Source: Lachnospiraceae bacterium (GTDB lineage: Bacteria; Bacillota; Clostridia; Lachnospirales; Lachnospiraceae). From it: a DNA stretch of 59,375 nucleotides. How positions within the stretch are numbered: position 1 is the first letter of the stretch; every line of letters begins with the position of its first letter. The position numbers and the translations under genes were made by a program. The stretch covers positions 1 through 59,375 of the forward strand of contig JAUNGD010000016.1 of assembly GCA_030524705.1 (NCBI GenBank). Direction: 5' to 3'. Shown here piece after piece: positions 7,152 through 15,546 of this stretch. The notes under the pieces are model-generated. The model made no database searches. It worked only from the letters and a program-made list of their open reading frames with translations, and was not told where the DNA came from.

Positions 7152-8663
7152 TCATTTATTCAGATATTCTTCCGCCCGCGCCTCGCCGCCTTCAAAGGCC
7201 AGCTTCATATAATAAGCCGCATCCTCTTCATCTGACAAAAGAGGATCATTCCGAAAGATCAGCCCCAAATAATAATGCGCCTCCGGCGTCCCTGCCTTTT
7301 CAAACCATTCTGCCGCATTGAGCATATTTTGCTTTAGCCCATACCGGCCATTATAATAGCCACGGGCAATCTCCATATACGACGCTATCCTTTCCTCGCC
7401 ATTTTCCCCACTTCTAAGCTGAAAAGCAAAATATTTTTTATACGGCAGAATCTCCATATAAAAATATCTTTTTCCACTCTTTTTATCATAATAGCTTTTT
7501 CTCGGAACCAGCTTACAGGTCTCTGGATCAATAATATATTTATAGTTTCCTTCCTCATTTGCCCGGAAAATCGTCATTTTGCTTCCTTTTTCCTCAATCG
7601 TCTTATACTCCATCGCCATCGGCTTCTTACCGATTTTTATAATGTCCTTATACATAAACCCTACATTAATTATAACGATATTTTTATTCGGCATAAAAGT
7701 AAGCACCTCCAGAGGATTCCCTTCATGATCCGGCTCCCGACAATAAAAGGTCCTTCTCCTGATCCCATTCCCGAGAATCTCCAATTCATCCTCCAGCTGT
7801 TCCGCATCAAAAATAACTCGGTATTCCGGCTCCAGGATTTTCTTGCTTACCATAAAAACCATTGTGTCCGCGCCCTCTGTTTCCGTCAGTGTAAAATATC
7901 TCTTCGCGTCATCCACACTATCTGACTCTTCTTCAGTATCCCAGTTTTCGCCATCCGGCTCTTCTTCGTCGTCCCAGCTTTCATGATCCGGTTCTTCTTC
8001 ATCGTCCCAATCCTCGTCCTCCTCTTCGCCGGATGCAAATATATCTACCACTCGTTCTGCGATGCGGTCGAGAAGCTTCCTTCGGAAAGGATTGAGTTCC
8101 TCCTCATTCTGCTCTGCGGCTCTGCTGCCAAATAATTCATCAAATTTTGCATCCAGCTCTTCATCTATGTTGAGCAGCCTTTCCCATCCCTCTTCTAATC
8201 CTTCCATTTCGGATCCTTCGAAATCGTCCCAATGTTCCGCTGTTTTTCCAAGGCCCAGAATATACTTTTCAACACGGGAAGCAAGCCTGCCGATTATCTC
8301 ATCACCCTGCATATTCGGTACCGTCAGTCCGTGGAGGTTTGACAGATAATAGTACAAAGACGCATTCGGCTCCGTTTCATCCAGCTTTACAGAAATAATT
8401 TTAACATCATTTTGCAGGGCGATATTAATTTCTTTTACCACCTGGGATGACCGGTTAGAATTCTGCGTAAAAATAAAAATCATTACCTTTGAGTTTTTGA
8501 TGGCCTCCGTAATCTCTCCCGCCCATTCCAACCCATAAGGAATATCCCGGGGTGCTATCCAGCAGCCCAGCGCTTCTTCTCTCTCAAATATCTCACACAA
8601 ATGCATCGCAAAATCTGCATCCTTACTGGAATGACTGATAAAAACATTCTTTTCTTTACTCAT
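7152..8663 (-). CDS. TIR-domain protein with acidic linker and Sel1-like tail
   Basis: The first 135 residues form a TIR_2-type domain: NVFISHSSKDADFAMHLCEI, the GCWIAPRDIPYG box, SKVMIFIFTQNSNRSSQVVKEI (with a Glu at the position of the catalytic Glu of TIR NADases) and IISVKLDE. Next comes a long, extremely acidic Asp/Glu/Trp linker (about 210-262) with near-repeats of DWDDEEEPD, then a beta-rich unassigned domain (about 265-420) and a C-terminal Sel1/TPR-like segment (YYNGRYGLKQNMLNAAEWFEKAG, EAHYYLGLIF). It is the last gene of the 26-kb block, overlaps the upstream 49-aa ORF by ATGA, and is a candidate NAD-consuming or scaffold effector. Confidence 0.85.
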   Translation of the reverse strand: MSKEKNVFISHSSKDADFAMHLCEIFEREEALGCWIAPRDIPYGLEWAGEITEAIKNSKVMIFIFTQNSNRSSQVVKEINIALQNDVKIISVKLDETEPNASLYYYLSNLHGLTVPNMQGDEIIGRLASRVEKYILGLGKTAEHWDDFEGSEMEGLEEGWERLLNIDEELDAKFDELFGSRAAEQNEEELNPFRRKLLDRIAERVVDIFASGEEEDEDWDDEEEPDHESWDDEEEPDGENWDTEEESDSVDDAKRYFTLTETEGADTMVFMVSKKILEPEYRVIFDAEQLEDELEILGNGIRRRTFYCREPDHEGNPLEVLTFMPNKNIVIINVGFMYKDIIKIGKKPMAMEYKTIEEKGSKMTIFRANEEGNYKYIIDPETCKLVPRKSYYDKKSGKRYFYMEILPYKKYFAFQLRSGENGEERIASYMEIARGYYNGRYGLKQNMLNAAEWFEKAGTPEAHYYLGLIFRNDPLLSDEEDAAYYMKLAFEGGEARAEEYLNK

Positions 8664-8809
8664 GGAAAAACCTCTCCGACACCCAAATTTTCAAAACGGC
8701 GATGAAGGCCTTCCGCTTCACGGTACATACTCTCCGCTTCATCTAACCGTCCCATCTCAGCTTCTTCCTTATACCTTTTAAAAAGCAGATCACAAGCTAC
8801 TAAGCTCAC
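8660..8809 (-). CDS. Small 49-aa TPR-like ORF bridging the DUF4062 and TIR genes
   Basis: A GTG-started frame (8807-8809) overlaps the last 20 bp of the DUF4062 gene, runs 49 codons and ends with a TGA that overlaps the TIR start (CCATGA). The product looks like real protein, with a helix-turn-helix repeat such as EEAEMGRLDEAESMYREAE, which resembles the TPR units ending the DUF4062 protein in the next frame over. It may be a separate coupled small protein, or the true C-terminus of the DUF4062 protein reached by a frameshift (natural, programmed or an assembly error). There is no strong ribosome site for the GTG. Confidence 0.5.
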   Translation of the reverse strand: MSLVACDLLFKRYKEEAEMGRLDEAESMYREAEGLHRRFENLGVGEVFP

Positions 8810-10373
8810 GGCTTATACGCAAAGATTCCCGATATAGTTTTACCGCCCCTTCTTTCTTATTCATTTTCTCCAAACACCTGGCCAAACCAACGCTATACAA
8901 CGCCTCTCCTTTTTTATAATCATCATTTGAGGAATCCGCTTCAACCAATATACGACATCTTTTTAACGCCCGGCATAGTAGCCTTGCTGTTTTTCTCAAG
9001 GTGCCCGAATCTCTTCGTAGGTCTGCAAAACTCAGATAAGCATAAGATAGCGCAATCATCTTTCCCTCATTCACTGCTGTTCCTTCATCCAACACTTTCT
9101 CATAATATTCCAACACTTCTGTTAATAATGCCTCTGCCTTTTCATCATTTGGACTCCATAGATAAAGCATTCCTAAAAAATACTTTGCCCAAACAAGATC
9201 GAATTGCTCAATCGCCTCCGAATCCTGATATTTTGCCAATCGTTCTAATATATTGATTGCCTTTTCATCTTCATGCTGCCGCCACAAAAAATCCGCATAC
9301 CATAACAGCACATCCAACTCCACCCGATACTTTTCCGCCAGCCTTACGCTTTCTTCATAGCACGCCTGAATCTCCGGAATTGTCTCCAGTGTAATTCCCC
9401 GGGACTCCAGCGCAGAGATACGCATCCTGTTCTCTGAAATATATCCCCGGATCCGCTCTTTTCCGTTCTCCACGATTTTCTCCGCATGGGCCAGCTCCTT
9501 TTGGCGCTCCTCATCCCTGAGAATCGCCAGCGCCCCTTCATAGTCTCCCTGGTCCAGCAGCCGGCCCGCCATTTTTTCCCGCCGGGTCATCGGCCGGTCT
9601 CCGCTCCTGAGCTCTGCAATGGTTGTATACAGATTTAAAATATTGCTTTCCATCTGCCGTATCTGCTCTGACAGCTCATTCCGCTGCCGGGATACCTCCA
9701 TCAGCCGTCCAAATATCTCCTCGTCTTCCGGAGCTTCTATACTGGCACGCCGCAAACGCACAAACTCCTCCTCCAGCCGTGCCTTTTCCTCGCTCCTTCG
9801 CTGCAGCTCTTCATTCTGGCTGTATATCGGCACATGCTCCAGAGAGAGGAGCTTCCTGCCGTCAAGCACAGCCTGTCCATTCTCGAACTGAAGCTTGCCG
9901 GATATTTCTTCTCTGCGGGTCAGCTCAATCAGAATATTCAGCTTAATAGAATCAAGATGCGTGAACATGCTGAAATAATGTCCTATCTGCTTATCCAGCC
10001 GCTCCATAAAGTTCAAAACGCTTTCTGACGCCTGTTCTCCCCCGGGAAGCTGCTTAAAATACGTATAAATATGAGGCGCTCCGCTTTCTCTGAATTTTTC
10101 CAGAGCCACATCAAACTCCTCTATCGTGTATTCTCCGGCTTCTTTTCCCAAAAGAATATAGAAAAACTGGCTTTCTCTGATTTTTTCGTTGTATTCCTCC
10201 TGCTTGCGCTCCTTTGCAACCGCATTCGACAGATCCTCGCAGATCGTCAATTCAAAATAGATCCCCCGCTGTACGTAAATATCATTCAGCGCCCGAATGT
10301 AATTGCCAAGCTCTTCACGCTCATGTTTAAATTCAACAATAGATGATGCAAGAAAAAATTTGATAACCTTCAT
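8790..10373 (-). CDS. DUF4062 protein with coiled coil and TPR region
   Basis: The 527-aa product begins MKVIKFFLASSIVEFKHERE, the DUF4062 signature (a Rossmann-like/SIR2-TIR-related domain seen at the N-terminus of prokaryotic conflict proteins). It includes YFELTICEDL and SQFFYILLGKEAGEYTIEEFDVA. A long charged coiled coil follows (about 175-320), then a TPR-like helical repeat region to the end. I chose ATG 10373 because GGAG lies seven nucleotides upstream; the longer frame to 10619 reads into low-complexity, non-protein-like sequence. The gene is in the middle of the block, between Sel1 and TIR genes, which suggests a sensor/scaffold role. Confidence 0.8.
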   Translation of the reverse strand: MKVIKFFLASSIVEFKHEREELGNYIRALNDIYVQRGIYFELTICEDLSNAVAKERKQEEYNEKIRESQFFYILLGKEAGEYTIEEFDVALEKFRESGAPHIYTYFKQLPGGEQASESVLNFMERLDKQIGHYFSMFTHLDSIKLNILIELTRREEISGKLQFENGQAVLDGRKLLSLEHVPIYSQNEELQRRSEEKARLEEEFVRLRRASIEAPEDEEIFGRLMEVSRQRNELSEQIRQMESNILNLYTTIAELRSGDRPMTRREKMAGRLLDQGDYEGALAILRDEERQKELAHAEKIVENGKERIRGYISENRMRISALESRGITLETIPEIQACYEESVRLAEKYRVELDVLLWYADFLWRQHEDEKAINILERLAKYQDSEAIEQFDLVWAKYFLGMLYLWSPNDEKAEALLTEVLEYYEKVLDEGTAVNEGKMIALSYAYLSFADLRRDSGTLRKTARLLCRALKRCRILVEADSSNDDYKKGEALYSVGLARCLEKMNKKEGAVKLYRESLRISRELSSL

Positions 10374-10411
10374 ATCCATTCTCCTTCGCCACTCTGCCAT
10401 TCCAAAGCACC

Positions 10412-10807
10412 CTACAGATCCATTTCCACGGCCAGGCCGGAAGCATAACAGAAATCCAGCTCTGCCTGTGCATCCTCTATCCCGTTTTCCGCCGCCAGCC
10501 GCAGCCATTTTATTGCTGTCTGCAGATCCCGTTTCAGTCCTGGGCTGCCCCAGAGGTAATGTATCCCGAGAATCCACTGGGCTTCTCCGTCCCCCTGCTC
10601 TGCCGCGCGCTGATACCACTGAAATGCCCTGGCCTTATTTTGCTCTACGATACACCCGTAATAAAAGGCGTCGCCCACGCTTCGCTGGGCCTTTGGATCT
10701 CTCTTCTCTGCTTTTGCAAATGCCTCCTCTTCCGTCAGCCTTCTGAAGAGCTCCTTAAAGCTCTTTTCCTGCATTTTCTTGTAAAGCTCTTCTTTCCGTT
10801 CATCCAT
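10412..10807 (-). CDS. Sel1-repeat protein
   Basis: The 131-aa protein contains about two and a half Sel1-like repeats: DPKAQRSVGDAFYYG, ARAFQWYQRAAEQGDGEAQW and TAIKWLRLAAENGIEDAQAE. Such alpha-helical solenoids mediate protein-protein contacts and commonly occur near TIR and DUF4062 proteins in bacterial conflict loci. It is 12 bp downstream of the metallophosphoesterase gene, in the same transcription unit, and has no signal peptide. Confidence 0.85.
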   Translation of the reverse strand: MDERKEELYKKMQEKSFKELFRRLTEEEAFAKAEKRDPKAQRSVGDAFYYGCIVEQNKARAFQWYQRAAEQGDGEAQWILGIHYLWGSPGLKRDLQTAIKWLRLAAENGIEDAQAELDFCYASGLAVEMDL

Positions 10808-10819
10808 CTTCTTTTCCCT

Positions 10820-11719
10820 CTATACGATTTTGATAAGCCGGTCACAGATCACTGTTTCCTTTTCTCCCATGGAAAAGTCTTTGTGATAATGACCGAAAAA
10901 CCATTTCTGATACTCACATCTTTGCTTAATGCCTTCCAGATATTCCGTGAGGGCATTTTCTGCATATTCTGCCCCAAAATACTGGCGCTGCGTACTGCCC
11001 GCGCAGCAATGGCTGAGTATGAAATCCACGTTCCATCCATTTTTTTCCAGATTCTGCAGCCCCTCATCCATTTCTTCCTGCGAGGGCAGTTCCCGTTCCC
11101 ACCAGCTCACATTTCTTATACGGTATGGAATTTTTCGTTTTCTCATCCTGTAGATTTTTTGCTTCAGCATAGGATCCTTCTCCTCCAGAATCACCTCTGC
11201 ATCGTGGGAAGCGGCTCCGCCAAAGACAAAAAATCTCTTTCCGGCGATCTCGTACACCTGCCCCCGCATAAGATGAATAACCGAGGGGGATAGGAACTGC
11301 ACCTTGCCCCCATGCCAGGAGGTGACCGGAAGCTGATCCAGTAAAGCAAAATTCTCATGGTTTCCGTCCAGCCACAGAATCATAAAGGGACGCTCCTCCA
11401 GCCAGCGCAGCCAATATTGCTGCTCCTTTGACGAAGGATCCCAATACCCGAAATCACCTGTTATGATTACGCAGCCGTTTTTTTCTTCCCGGCCCTGCTT
11501 CTGGCCGCTCCGGCTGCTCTGTATCTCTTCCCGGTTCTGCTTCTGGCCGTTCCGGCCCCGGAGCATTTCACGCTGTTCTGGAAAAGAACGATTGCTTAAT
11601 TTTCTGAAATCCCCGTGACAATCCCCGGTCACGTAAACCTTGGAAATAGTACGCTCAGTTTTTTCTATGCACTGTCCGTCCTTAAACGCCTGATTCTCAG
11701 GATTTCCTTTTCCGGTCAT
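10820..11719 (-). CDS. Calcineurin-like metallophosphoesterase
   Basis: The 299-aa protein has the phosphoesterase metal-site motifs in order: VTGDCHGDF (about 29-37), ITGDFGYWD, DGNHENF, a downstream SHCC and the final FFGHYHKD. It is closest in style to PrpE/ApaH-type enzymes, whose substrate could be a phosphoprotein or nucleotide. Between the first and second motifs is a hydrophilic insertion (about 45-80) made of repeated GQKQ(N/G)REE units, absent from ordinary members. The ATG overlaps the stop of an 18-codon frame and has GGGAG nine bases upstream. With a kinase encoded upstream in the block, it may be its antagonist; this is inference. Confidence 0.85.
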   Translation of the reverse strand: MTGKGNPENQAFKDGQCIEKTERTISKVYVTGDCHGDFRKLSNRSFPEQREMLRGRNGQKQNREEIQSSRSGQKQGREEKNGCVIITGDFGYWDPSSKEQQYWLRWLEERPFMILWLDGNHENFALLDQLPVTSWHGGKVQFLSPSVIHLMRGQVYEIAGKRFFVFGGAASHDAEVILEEKDPMLKQKIYRMRKRKIPYRIRNVSWWERELPSQEEMDEGLQNLEKNGWNVDFILSHCCAGSTQRQYFGAEYAENALTEYLEGIKQRCEYQKWFFGHYHKDFSMGEKETVICDRLIKIV

Positions 11720-11749
11720 TCTGCCTCACTCCCTGCTCCTTTTCCTCGC

Positions 11750-11789
11750 TCCTTCTGCGCCTCTTTCTTCATTCCTCCTGCGCCTCTTT
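11750..11789 (-). repeat. Tandem 23-nt repeat containing Shine-Dalgarno-like sequence
   Basis: On the minus strand AAAGAGGCGCAGGAGGA and AAAGAGGCGCAGAAGGA occur 23 nt apart just before the metallophosphoesterase gene. Both contain AGGAGG-like cores. Confidence 0.6.
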
Positions 11790-11837
11790 TCGCTTCTTCC
11801 GGCTCATCTCTTAACTCTCCGACTCATCGCAGCTTCT

Positions 11838-12203
11838 CTATCCTGCGTCCTCACCCTGCGGCAAAAATTTCACCTGCATCCGCTCTCCTTCAGGAACCAG
11901 ATAATATCGTTTTCCACCTGAAATAAATATAACATACATTCGTTCAAGATTCACTTCCTTATACAAATTCTGCAGCTCCTGGGCGCTCAGTTTATCAAAA
12001 TTTGAGGAATCCACCAGAAAATAGTATGTATCCTCATATTTTCCCAAAATCTGAACCCGCACATCCTCCAAATACGTCCCTACCCTGGAGGCCATCTCAT
12101 AGCTTAAATCGCTGCGCTGCAGGTGTCTTGTCCCCAGCAGAACCAACACCAGTGCTGCAATCGTCAATATTACCATGCATCCTATTTTATGTAGTTCCTT
12201 CAT
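11838..12203 (-). CDS. Small membrane-anchored protein of unknown function
   Basis: The 121-aa product has one N-terminal transmembrane helix (about 8-25, CMVILTIAALVLVLLGT) and an outside or inside soluble domain of about 90 residues rich in beta strands (VRVQILGKYEDTYYFLV, MYVIFISGGKRYYLVPEG). I do not recognise the family. It is co-directional with, and between, kptA and the metallophosphoesterase gene; GGGGGAAAG lies before the ATG. Confidence 0.7.
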   Translation of the reverse strand: MKELHKIGCMVILTIAALVLVLLGTRHLQRSDLSYEMASRVGTYLEDVRVQILGKYEDTYYFLVDSSNFDKLSAQELQNLYKEVNLERMYVIFISGGKRYYLVPEGERMQVKFLPQGEDAG

Positions 12204-12214
12204 CTGCTTTCCCC

Positions 12215-12330
12215 CATTTTACTTCCTTCTTCCTGTTTTACTGCCTCTTTCCCTTCTACTTTCTCTCGTTTTATTCCTTCCTCCCTGTTTTACTGCTTCT
12301 TTCCCTTCTACTTCCTTCCTCTCATTTTAC
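12215..12330 (-). repeat. Purine-rich tandem repeat, 52-nt period
   Basis: Two nearly identical 52-nt units begin at 12215 and 12267, with a third partial unit from about 12323. On the coding strand they are almost pure purine (AGGAAGGAAG, GAAGGGAAAGA) and fill the kptA-to-next-gene spacer, overlapping the end of kptA. Confidence 0.6.
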
Positions 12331-12865
12331 CTTTTTCCAAATACTCCGCCGGAACCTCCTTCGTCAGCCAGACGCCGTTGACCGACCGGTAAAAAGCATA
12401 GCCCGCCTCATACATCTCTCTGCTGCGGATTTTGTAGATAAAGGGCCTGCCGTGTCTCGCTCCTACCTTGTACGCCGTAATTTCATCCGGCGACAGATGT
12501 ACGTAAAGCCTGCTCATCGCCTTTATTCCTTCGCGGTCTATCGAGGGCACGTTCCTGACTGCCGTTCCGTGCCAGAGATACTCCGGCGGCACGGCGGCCT
12601 CCAGCTCCACGTCCACCGGAACGGAATGCCCCTGGTTTGCCCGGATCAGAGTTTTGTCCCCATTGAAGGAATATCTCTGCTTGCTGTCATTTTCGACGAT
12701 ATACTCCAGCATCTCCTGGGTAAACGGTCTGGTCGCCGCGATCCCTTCCACCAGCTCTGTCACCTTCGCCCATCCATGCTCATCCAGGGTAATCCCGATG
12801 ACTCCCGGATCTGCCCTTAAAATCAAGCTGATAAATTTACTCAATGAAACACTGTTCTTATCCAT
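12308..12865 (-). CDS. kptA: RNA 2'-phosphotransferase (KptA/Tpt1)
   Basis: This family moves the 2'-phosphate of an RNA splice junction to NAD+, giving ADP-ribose 1'',2''-cyclic phosphate. The 185-aa protein has the expected length and motifs: LSKFISLILRADPG, LDEHGWAKVTEL, the IRANQGHS segment, LWHGT, and RLYVHLSPD followed by VGARHGRPF. In most family members the first motif reads LRH; here the His after the Arg is Ala, so activity may be reduced or altered. I use ATG 12865 with GGAGG upstream, overlapping the zincin gene's end by 8 bp. It is embedded in a conflict-like block, not near tRNA-splicing genes. Confidence 0.9.
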   Translation of the reverse strand: MDKNSVSLSKFISLILRADPGVIGITLDEHGWAKVTELVEGIAATRPFTQEMLEYIVENDSKQRYSFNGDKTLIRANQGHSVPVDVELEAAVPPEYLWHGTAVRNVPSIDREGIKAMSRLYVHLSPDEITAYKVGARHGRPFIYKIRSREMYEAGYAFYRSVNGVWLTKEVPAEYLEKGKMRGRK

Positions 12866-13940
12866 TTTTTTCCTCCTCCCCATTTTCCTCCAGATATTCA
12901 AAAATCCTGTCATAATAATCGCAGACTGCTTTTTCGGCGTATTCCCGGGCGTCGTTTTCGCACTCCTGGTCATAGTACCCGCAGAAGTCTTCCGTCCCGT
13001 CTATGTAGCTGCCAAATTCCTCCGCATAACGGCCCGCCTTTTTGAACATCCGCAGGCCCCTCGTCCGGGCGTCCGCGCCGTTGTATGCGTCCACAAGCCT
13101 GTGCTGGTATGCATGGTAAGCTTCATGGCACACCGTTTCCAGCAGCTCATACGCCTGAGTCTCTGAGATCTGGTCAAGATTAAGGATAATCTCATGGGTA
13201 TTGTCATTATAATAGCCCAGAAGGCTTTCGTCCAGATTGGCGGCCCCCACATTCAGCTCATGGGGCAGCCCCAGGTACGTTCTTTCTATATTCGCCGCCG
13301 TCTGCAGGACGTCCAGCCGTTCCTTTACGGACAATTCTCTCCATTCCTTCTCCTGCAGCAGAAGCACCGTATCCATGCTGTTGGAAATATTCTGGGCATC
13401 TGTTGTCACCGCCATTTCCATTGTCCCGGAGGGCCTCAAAACTGCGGAGCCGAAAAGCACGCCTGCGCCAAGCACCAGCAGCATGGCGGCCATACCGGCT
13501 GCACAAGCCGTCTGTATCAGCTGAAGCTCCCGGTTGAGCAGCCTTTTGAACAGCCCCTTTCTCAGACGGCCGTCCCGGATTCTGATCCCCAAAGTCGCTG
13601 CTATACTCCAAAAGGAAAACGTAGCGGCCGGGAAAAAGGCCAGGGCGACCAGCTCCGGCCTGACGTCACGGTAAGCAAGAGCCGTATACCCTCCGTAGGC
13701 AATCAAAAGATTCATGGTCACACTGTAGGCGTTTCTCCGTCTTTTCCTTTCCAGAAGTATGCCTGCCGCCGAGCAGGCCGCCACCATTCCCCAGAGAAGC
13801 TGCTTCGACTGTATGAGGCTAAAGCCCTTCACACACCGAAAGAGCAGATTCTTGTACCAGATCATGGCAATAAGCGCCCAGATGATATGCTCCGTCACAA
13901 ATCTTGTCTGCCCCATTGTATTATAGCTCCGTTTCTTCAT
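12858..13940 (-). CDS. Polytopic membrane protein with a HExxH zinc-peptidase domain
   Basis: The 360-aa protein has about four to five hydrophobic segments in its first 175 residues (for example WALIAMIWY, LLWGMVAACSAAGILL, LVALAFFPAATFSFWS, AAGMAAMLLVLGAGVLFG), then a soluble domain containing HEAYHAYQH at 272-280, a HExxH zincin motif, and later ENDAREYA (about 328-335), whose Glu could be the third zinc ligand. It resembles gluzincin-type membrane proteases but I cannot name the family. It heads the most downstream transcription unit of the block, behind a copy of the shared promoter motif. Confidence 0.75.
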   Translation of the reverse strand: MKKRSYNTMGQTRFVTEHIIWALIAMIWYKNLLFRCVKGFSLIQSKQLLWGMVAACSAAGILLERKRRRNAYSVTMNLLIAYGGYTALAYRDVRPELVALAFFPAATFSFWSIAATLGIRIRDGRLRKGLFKRLLNRELQLIQTACAAGMAAMLLVLGAGVLFGSAVLRPSGTMEMAVTTDAQNISNSMDTVLLLQEKEWRELSVKERLDVLQTAANIERTYLGLPHELNVGAANLDESLLGYYNDNTHEIILNLDQISETQAYELLETVCHEAYHAYQHRLVDAYNGADARTRGLRMFKKAGRYAEEFGSYIDGTEDFCGYYDQECENDAREYAEKAVCDYYDRIFEYLEENGEEEKNG

Positions 13941-13966
13941 ATCAATCGTTCCCCCTTTTTTATTCT

Positions 13967-14016
13967 ATCCTATCATCCAGAATCCGCCCGCTGTAAGGGG
14001 GGAACGGCTTTCACCC
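13967..14016 (-). promoter_or_regulatory. Shared block promoter motif, copy Z
   Basis: On the minus strand GTGAAAGCCGTTCCCCCC is followed after 24 nt by TAGGAT (13967-13972); the C-tract is 13997-14002. The spacing and layout match the copies before the peptide gene, clpP and the kinase gene. Confidence 0.55.
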
Positions 14017-14029
14017 CTCTCACCTCTGT

Positions 14030-14413
14030 CTACGAAAATCCCCCCAATATTTCCTTTATCTCCATGGCCGGTATATACGTATCTCCTAATCCGCACTGAT
14101 GAAGCACTTCCATCAAACCATAAAGCTCCTCTTTTCTTTTTACAGTAACCCTCCCATTTTGCTTCTGCTCAATCGCGATCTGACTGACTTCGCTGATAAC
14201 GGAATAACGGATAAAATACTGCTTCAAGGCCGACGGTGAAATCCGTTTCAAATGGCGAAGCACATATTTTCTGAAATATGGGTTCTCCGCATCCTCTTCT
14301 ATTCCATTTTCCAGCAGATATAAAGAAATACCCTGCTCTATTTGCTGCTGTTCCGCTTCAGACACTGCATATACACCCTTTGTTTCCATATAATCCAGAA
14401 TAAACTCAATCAT
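14030..14413 (-). CDS. Hypothetical helical protein
   Basis: A 127-aa, mostly alpha-helical cytoplasmic protein (MIEFILDYMETKGVYAV.., RYSVISEVSQIAIEQKQNG, KRKEELYGLMEVLHQCGLG). I recognise no motif. Its ATG overlaps the TGA of the zincin gene (GCATGA), so the two are translationally coupled and may be partners, for example an immunity or chaperone protein for the protease; that is inference. Confidence 0.75.
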   Translation of the reverse strand: MIEFILDYMETKGVYAVSEAEQQQIEQGISLYLLENGIEEDAENPYFRKYVLRHLKRISPSALKQYFIRYSVISEVSQIAIEQKQNGRVTVKRKEELYGLMEVLHQCGLGDTYIPAMEIKEILGGFS

Positions 14414-15459
14414 GCGCTCTTGCCTCCCTCTTCATGCATTTTGGCCAGAATCCCCTGCGCTTCCTTCATCGCCGCCACCCGCTCTGCCCTGTCATCCGAA
14501 ATCGTTCTGTCCAGACATTCTCTCAGAGACTCAAAGCCCTTCTCCCCCGCCAGGGAATTCACTTTTTCCTCCAGCGCATCCAGCTTTCCTCCATAATAGG
14601 CTTCCTTTATCGTGTCCTGTCCGACTATTTCCTCCAACTGCTCGCAAAGCTCCGTCGCATGCGCATAGACAGCCTCCCGTTTCGCCGCTTCTCCGCTTTT
14701 AGGATTCAATTCCGTTAGCTGCTGGTTCGTATACATCGTTGTGATCCCCTCATTCATGCCACGTCCGGTCTCCGTATAGCCGGAATTTTCTCCTGTCCTC
14801 GTAGAGTGGAACCAGCTTGCCTGCCGTGTTCCCACGGTCTTGTGAACCGTATAGCCATGCTGATCCGGCTGAGGCACAATGATCTCTCTGTTTTTGCTGG
14901 CAAAATGATTTGTCTCGTGCTTCGTTGACCGTTCCAGCTGCTGGGAATTGATGTTGGCTACTGTGATGCCGCTCTTACCCTCCGAGAATCGGTAACCGCC
15001 TGTTTTACCACTGTTTGGCTCGTATTCTATAGCCTTTATATTGTCCACTCCATTCGCAACCCTCTCCCGGTCGGCCTCCGACATATACTTTCCATTCATA
15101 TCCAAAATCTGTGCAACAGACTGGTTATGAAGCAGCTCCACATTTTCCTGTGCATACTCCGCCGTGTGCGGCACCTCCAGGATCTGGTTAATGCCCGCAT
15201 AGGTCTCATTGGGGTTTATATTTATTTCTGAGGGTGACATGCCGTGTCCAGACACAGAACCCGTCCCCTCCGCAGGTGCAGAAGCAACCTCTGCTTCCCC
15301 CGGGAGGCCTGAACTCTCCGGGGACGTTTCCCCTCCGCAGGACAGGTTCATCTCTCCTGCCGCACTGCTTTCTTCACGTTCTCCTTCAGATGACGCCGAC
15401 ATACCTTCTCCACTGTCGTCAACAGTAAGGCCGTCATCAAAATCTCCGCCTTCTCCCAT
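14410..15459 (-). CDS. Soluble HExxH zincin with disordered N-terminus
   Basis: The 349-aa protein begins with about 85 residues of Ser/Gly/Glu-rich disordered sequence, then a folded domain. It contains KHETNHF (HExxH, H181-E182-H185) and about 50 residues later GRGMNEGITTMYT, where the Glu of NEG is at a fitting distance to be the third zinc ligand, as in gluzincins whose NEG-x-T segment follows the motif. No signal peptide is visible, so it should act inside the cell or be delivered by a dedicated route. I chose ATG 15459 with GGAGG before it. It lies just below the HerA-like ATPase gene. Confidence 0.75.
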   Translation of the reverse strand: MGEGGDFDDGLTVDDSGEGMSASSEGEREESSAAGEMNLSCGGETSPESSGLPGEAEVASAPAEGTGSVSGHGMSPSEININPNETYAGINQILEVPHTAEYAQENVELLHNQSVAQILDMNGKYMSEADRERVANGVDNIKAIEYEPNSGKTGGYRFSEGKSGITVANINSQQLERSTKHETNHFASKNREIIVPQPDQHGYTVHKTVGTRQASWFHSTRTGENSGYTETGRGMNEGITTMYTNQQLTELNPKSGEAAKREAVYAHATELCEQLEEIVGQDTIKEAYYGGKLDALEEKVNSLAGEKGFESLRECLDRTISDDRAERVAAMKEAQGILAKMHEEGGKSA

Positions 15460-15546
15460 TTTATTTCCTCCTCTTTCATCATTTGAACTACAATTCCTTC
15501 TCTGCACGATCCAACCCGTTTTCCATCAGGTCGTCCGGCCCGCAGT

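Noticed and set aside
10374-10619. An 82-codon N-terminal extension of the DUF4062 protein
   Set aside because: The sequence is low complexity (Arg/Gly/Ala-rich) and overlaps the Sel1 gene; a good ribosome site supports ATG 10373.
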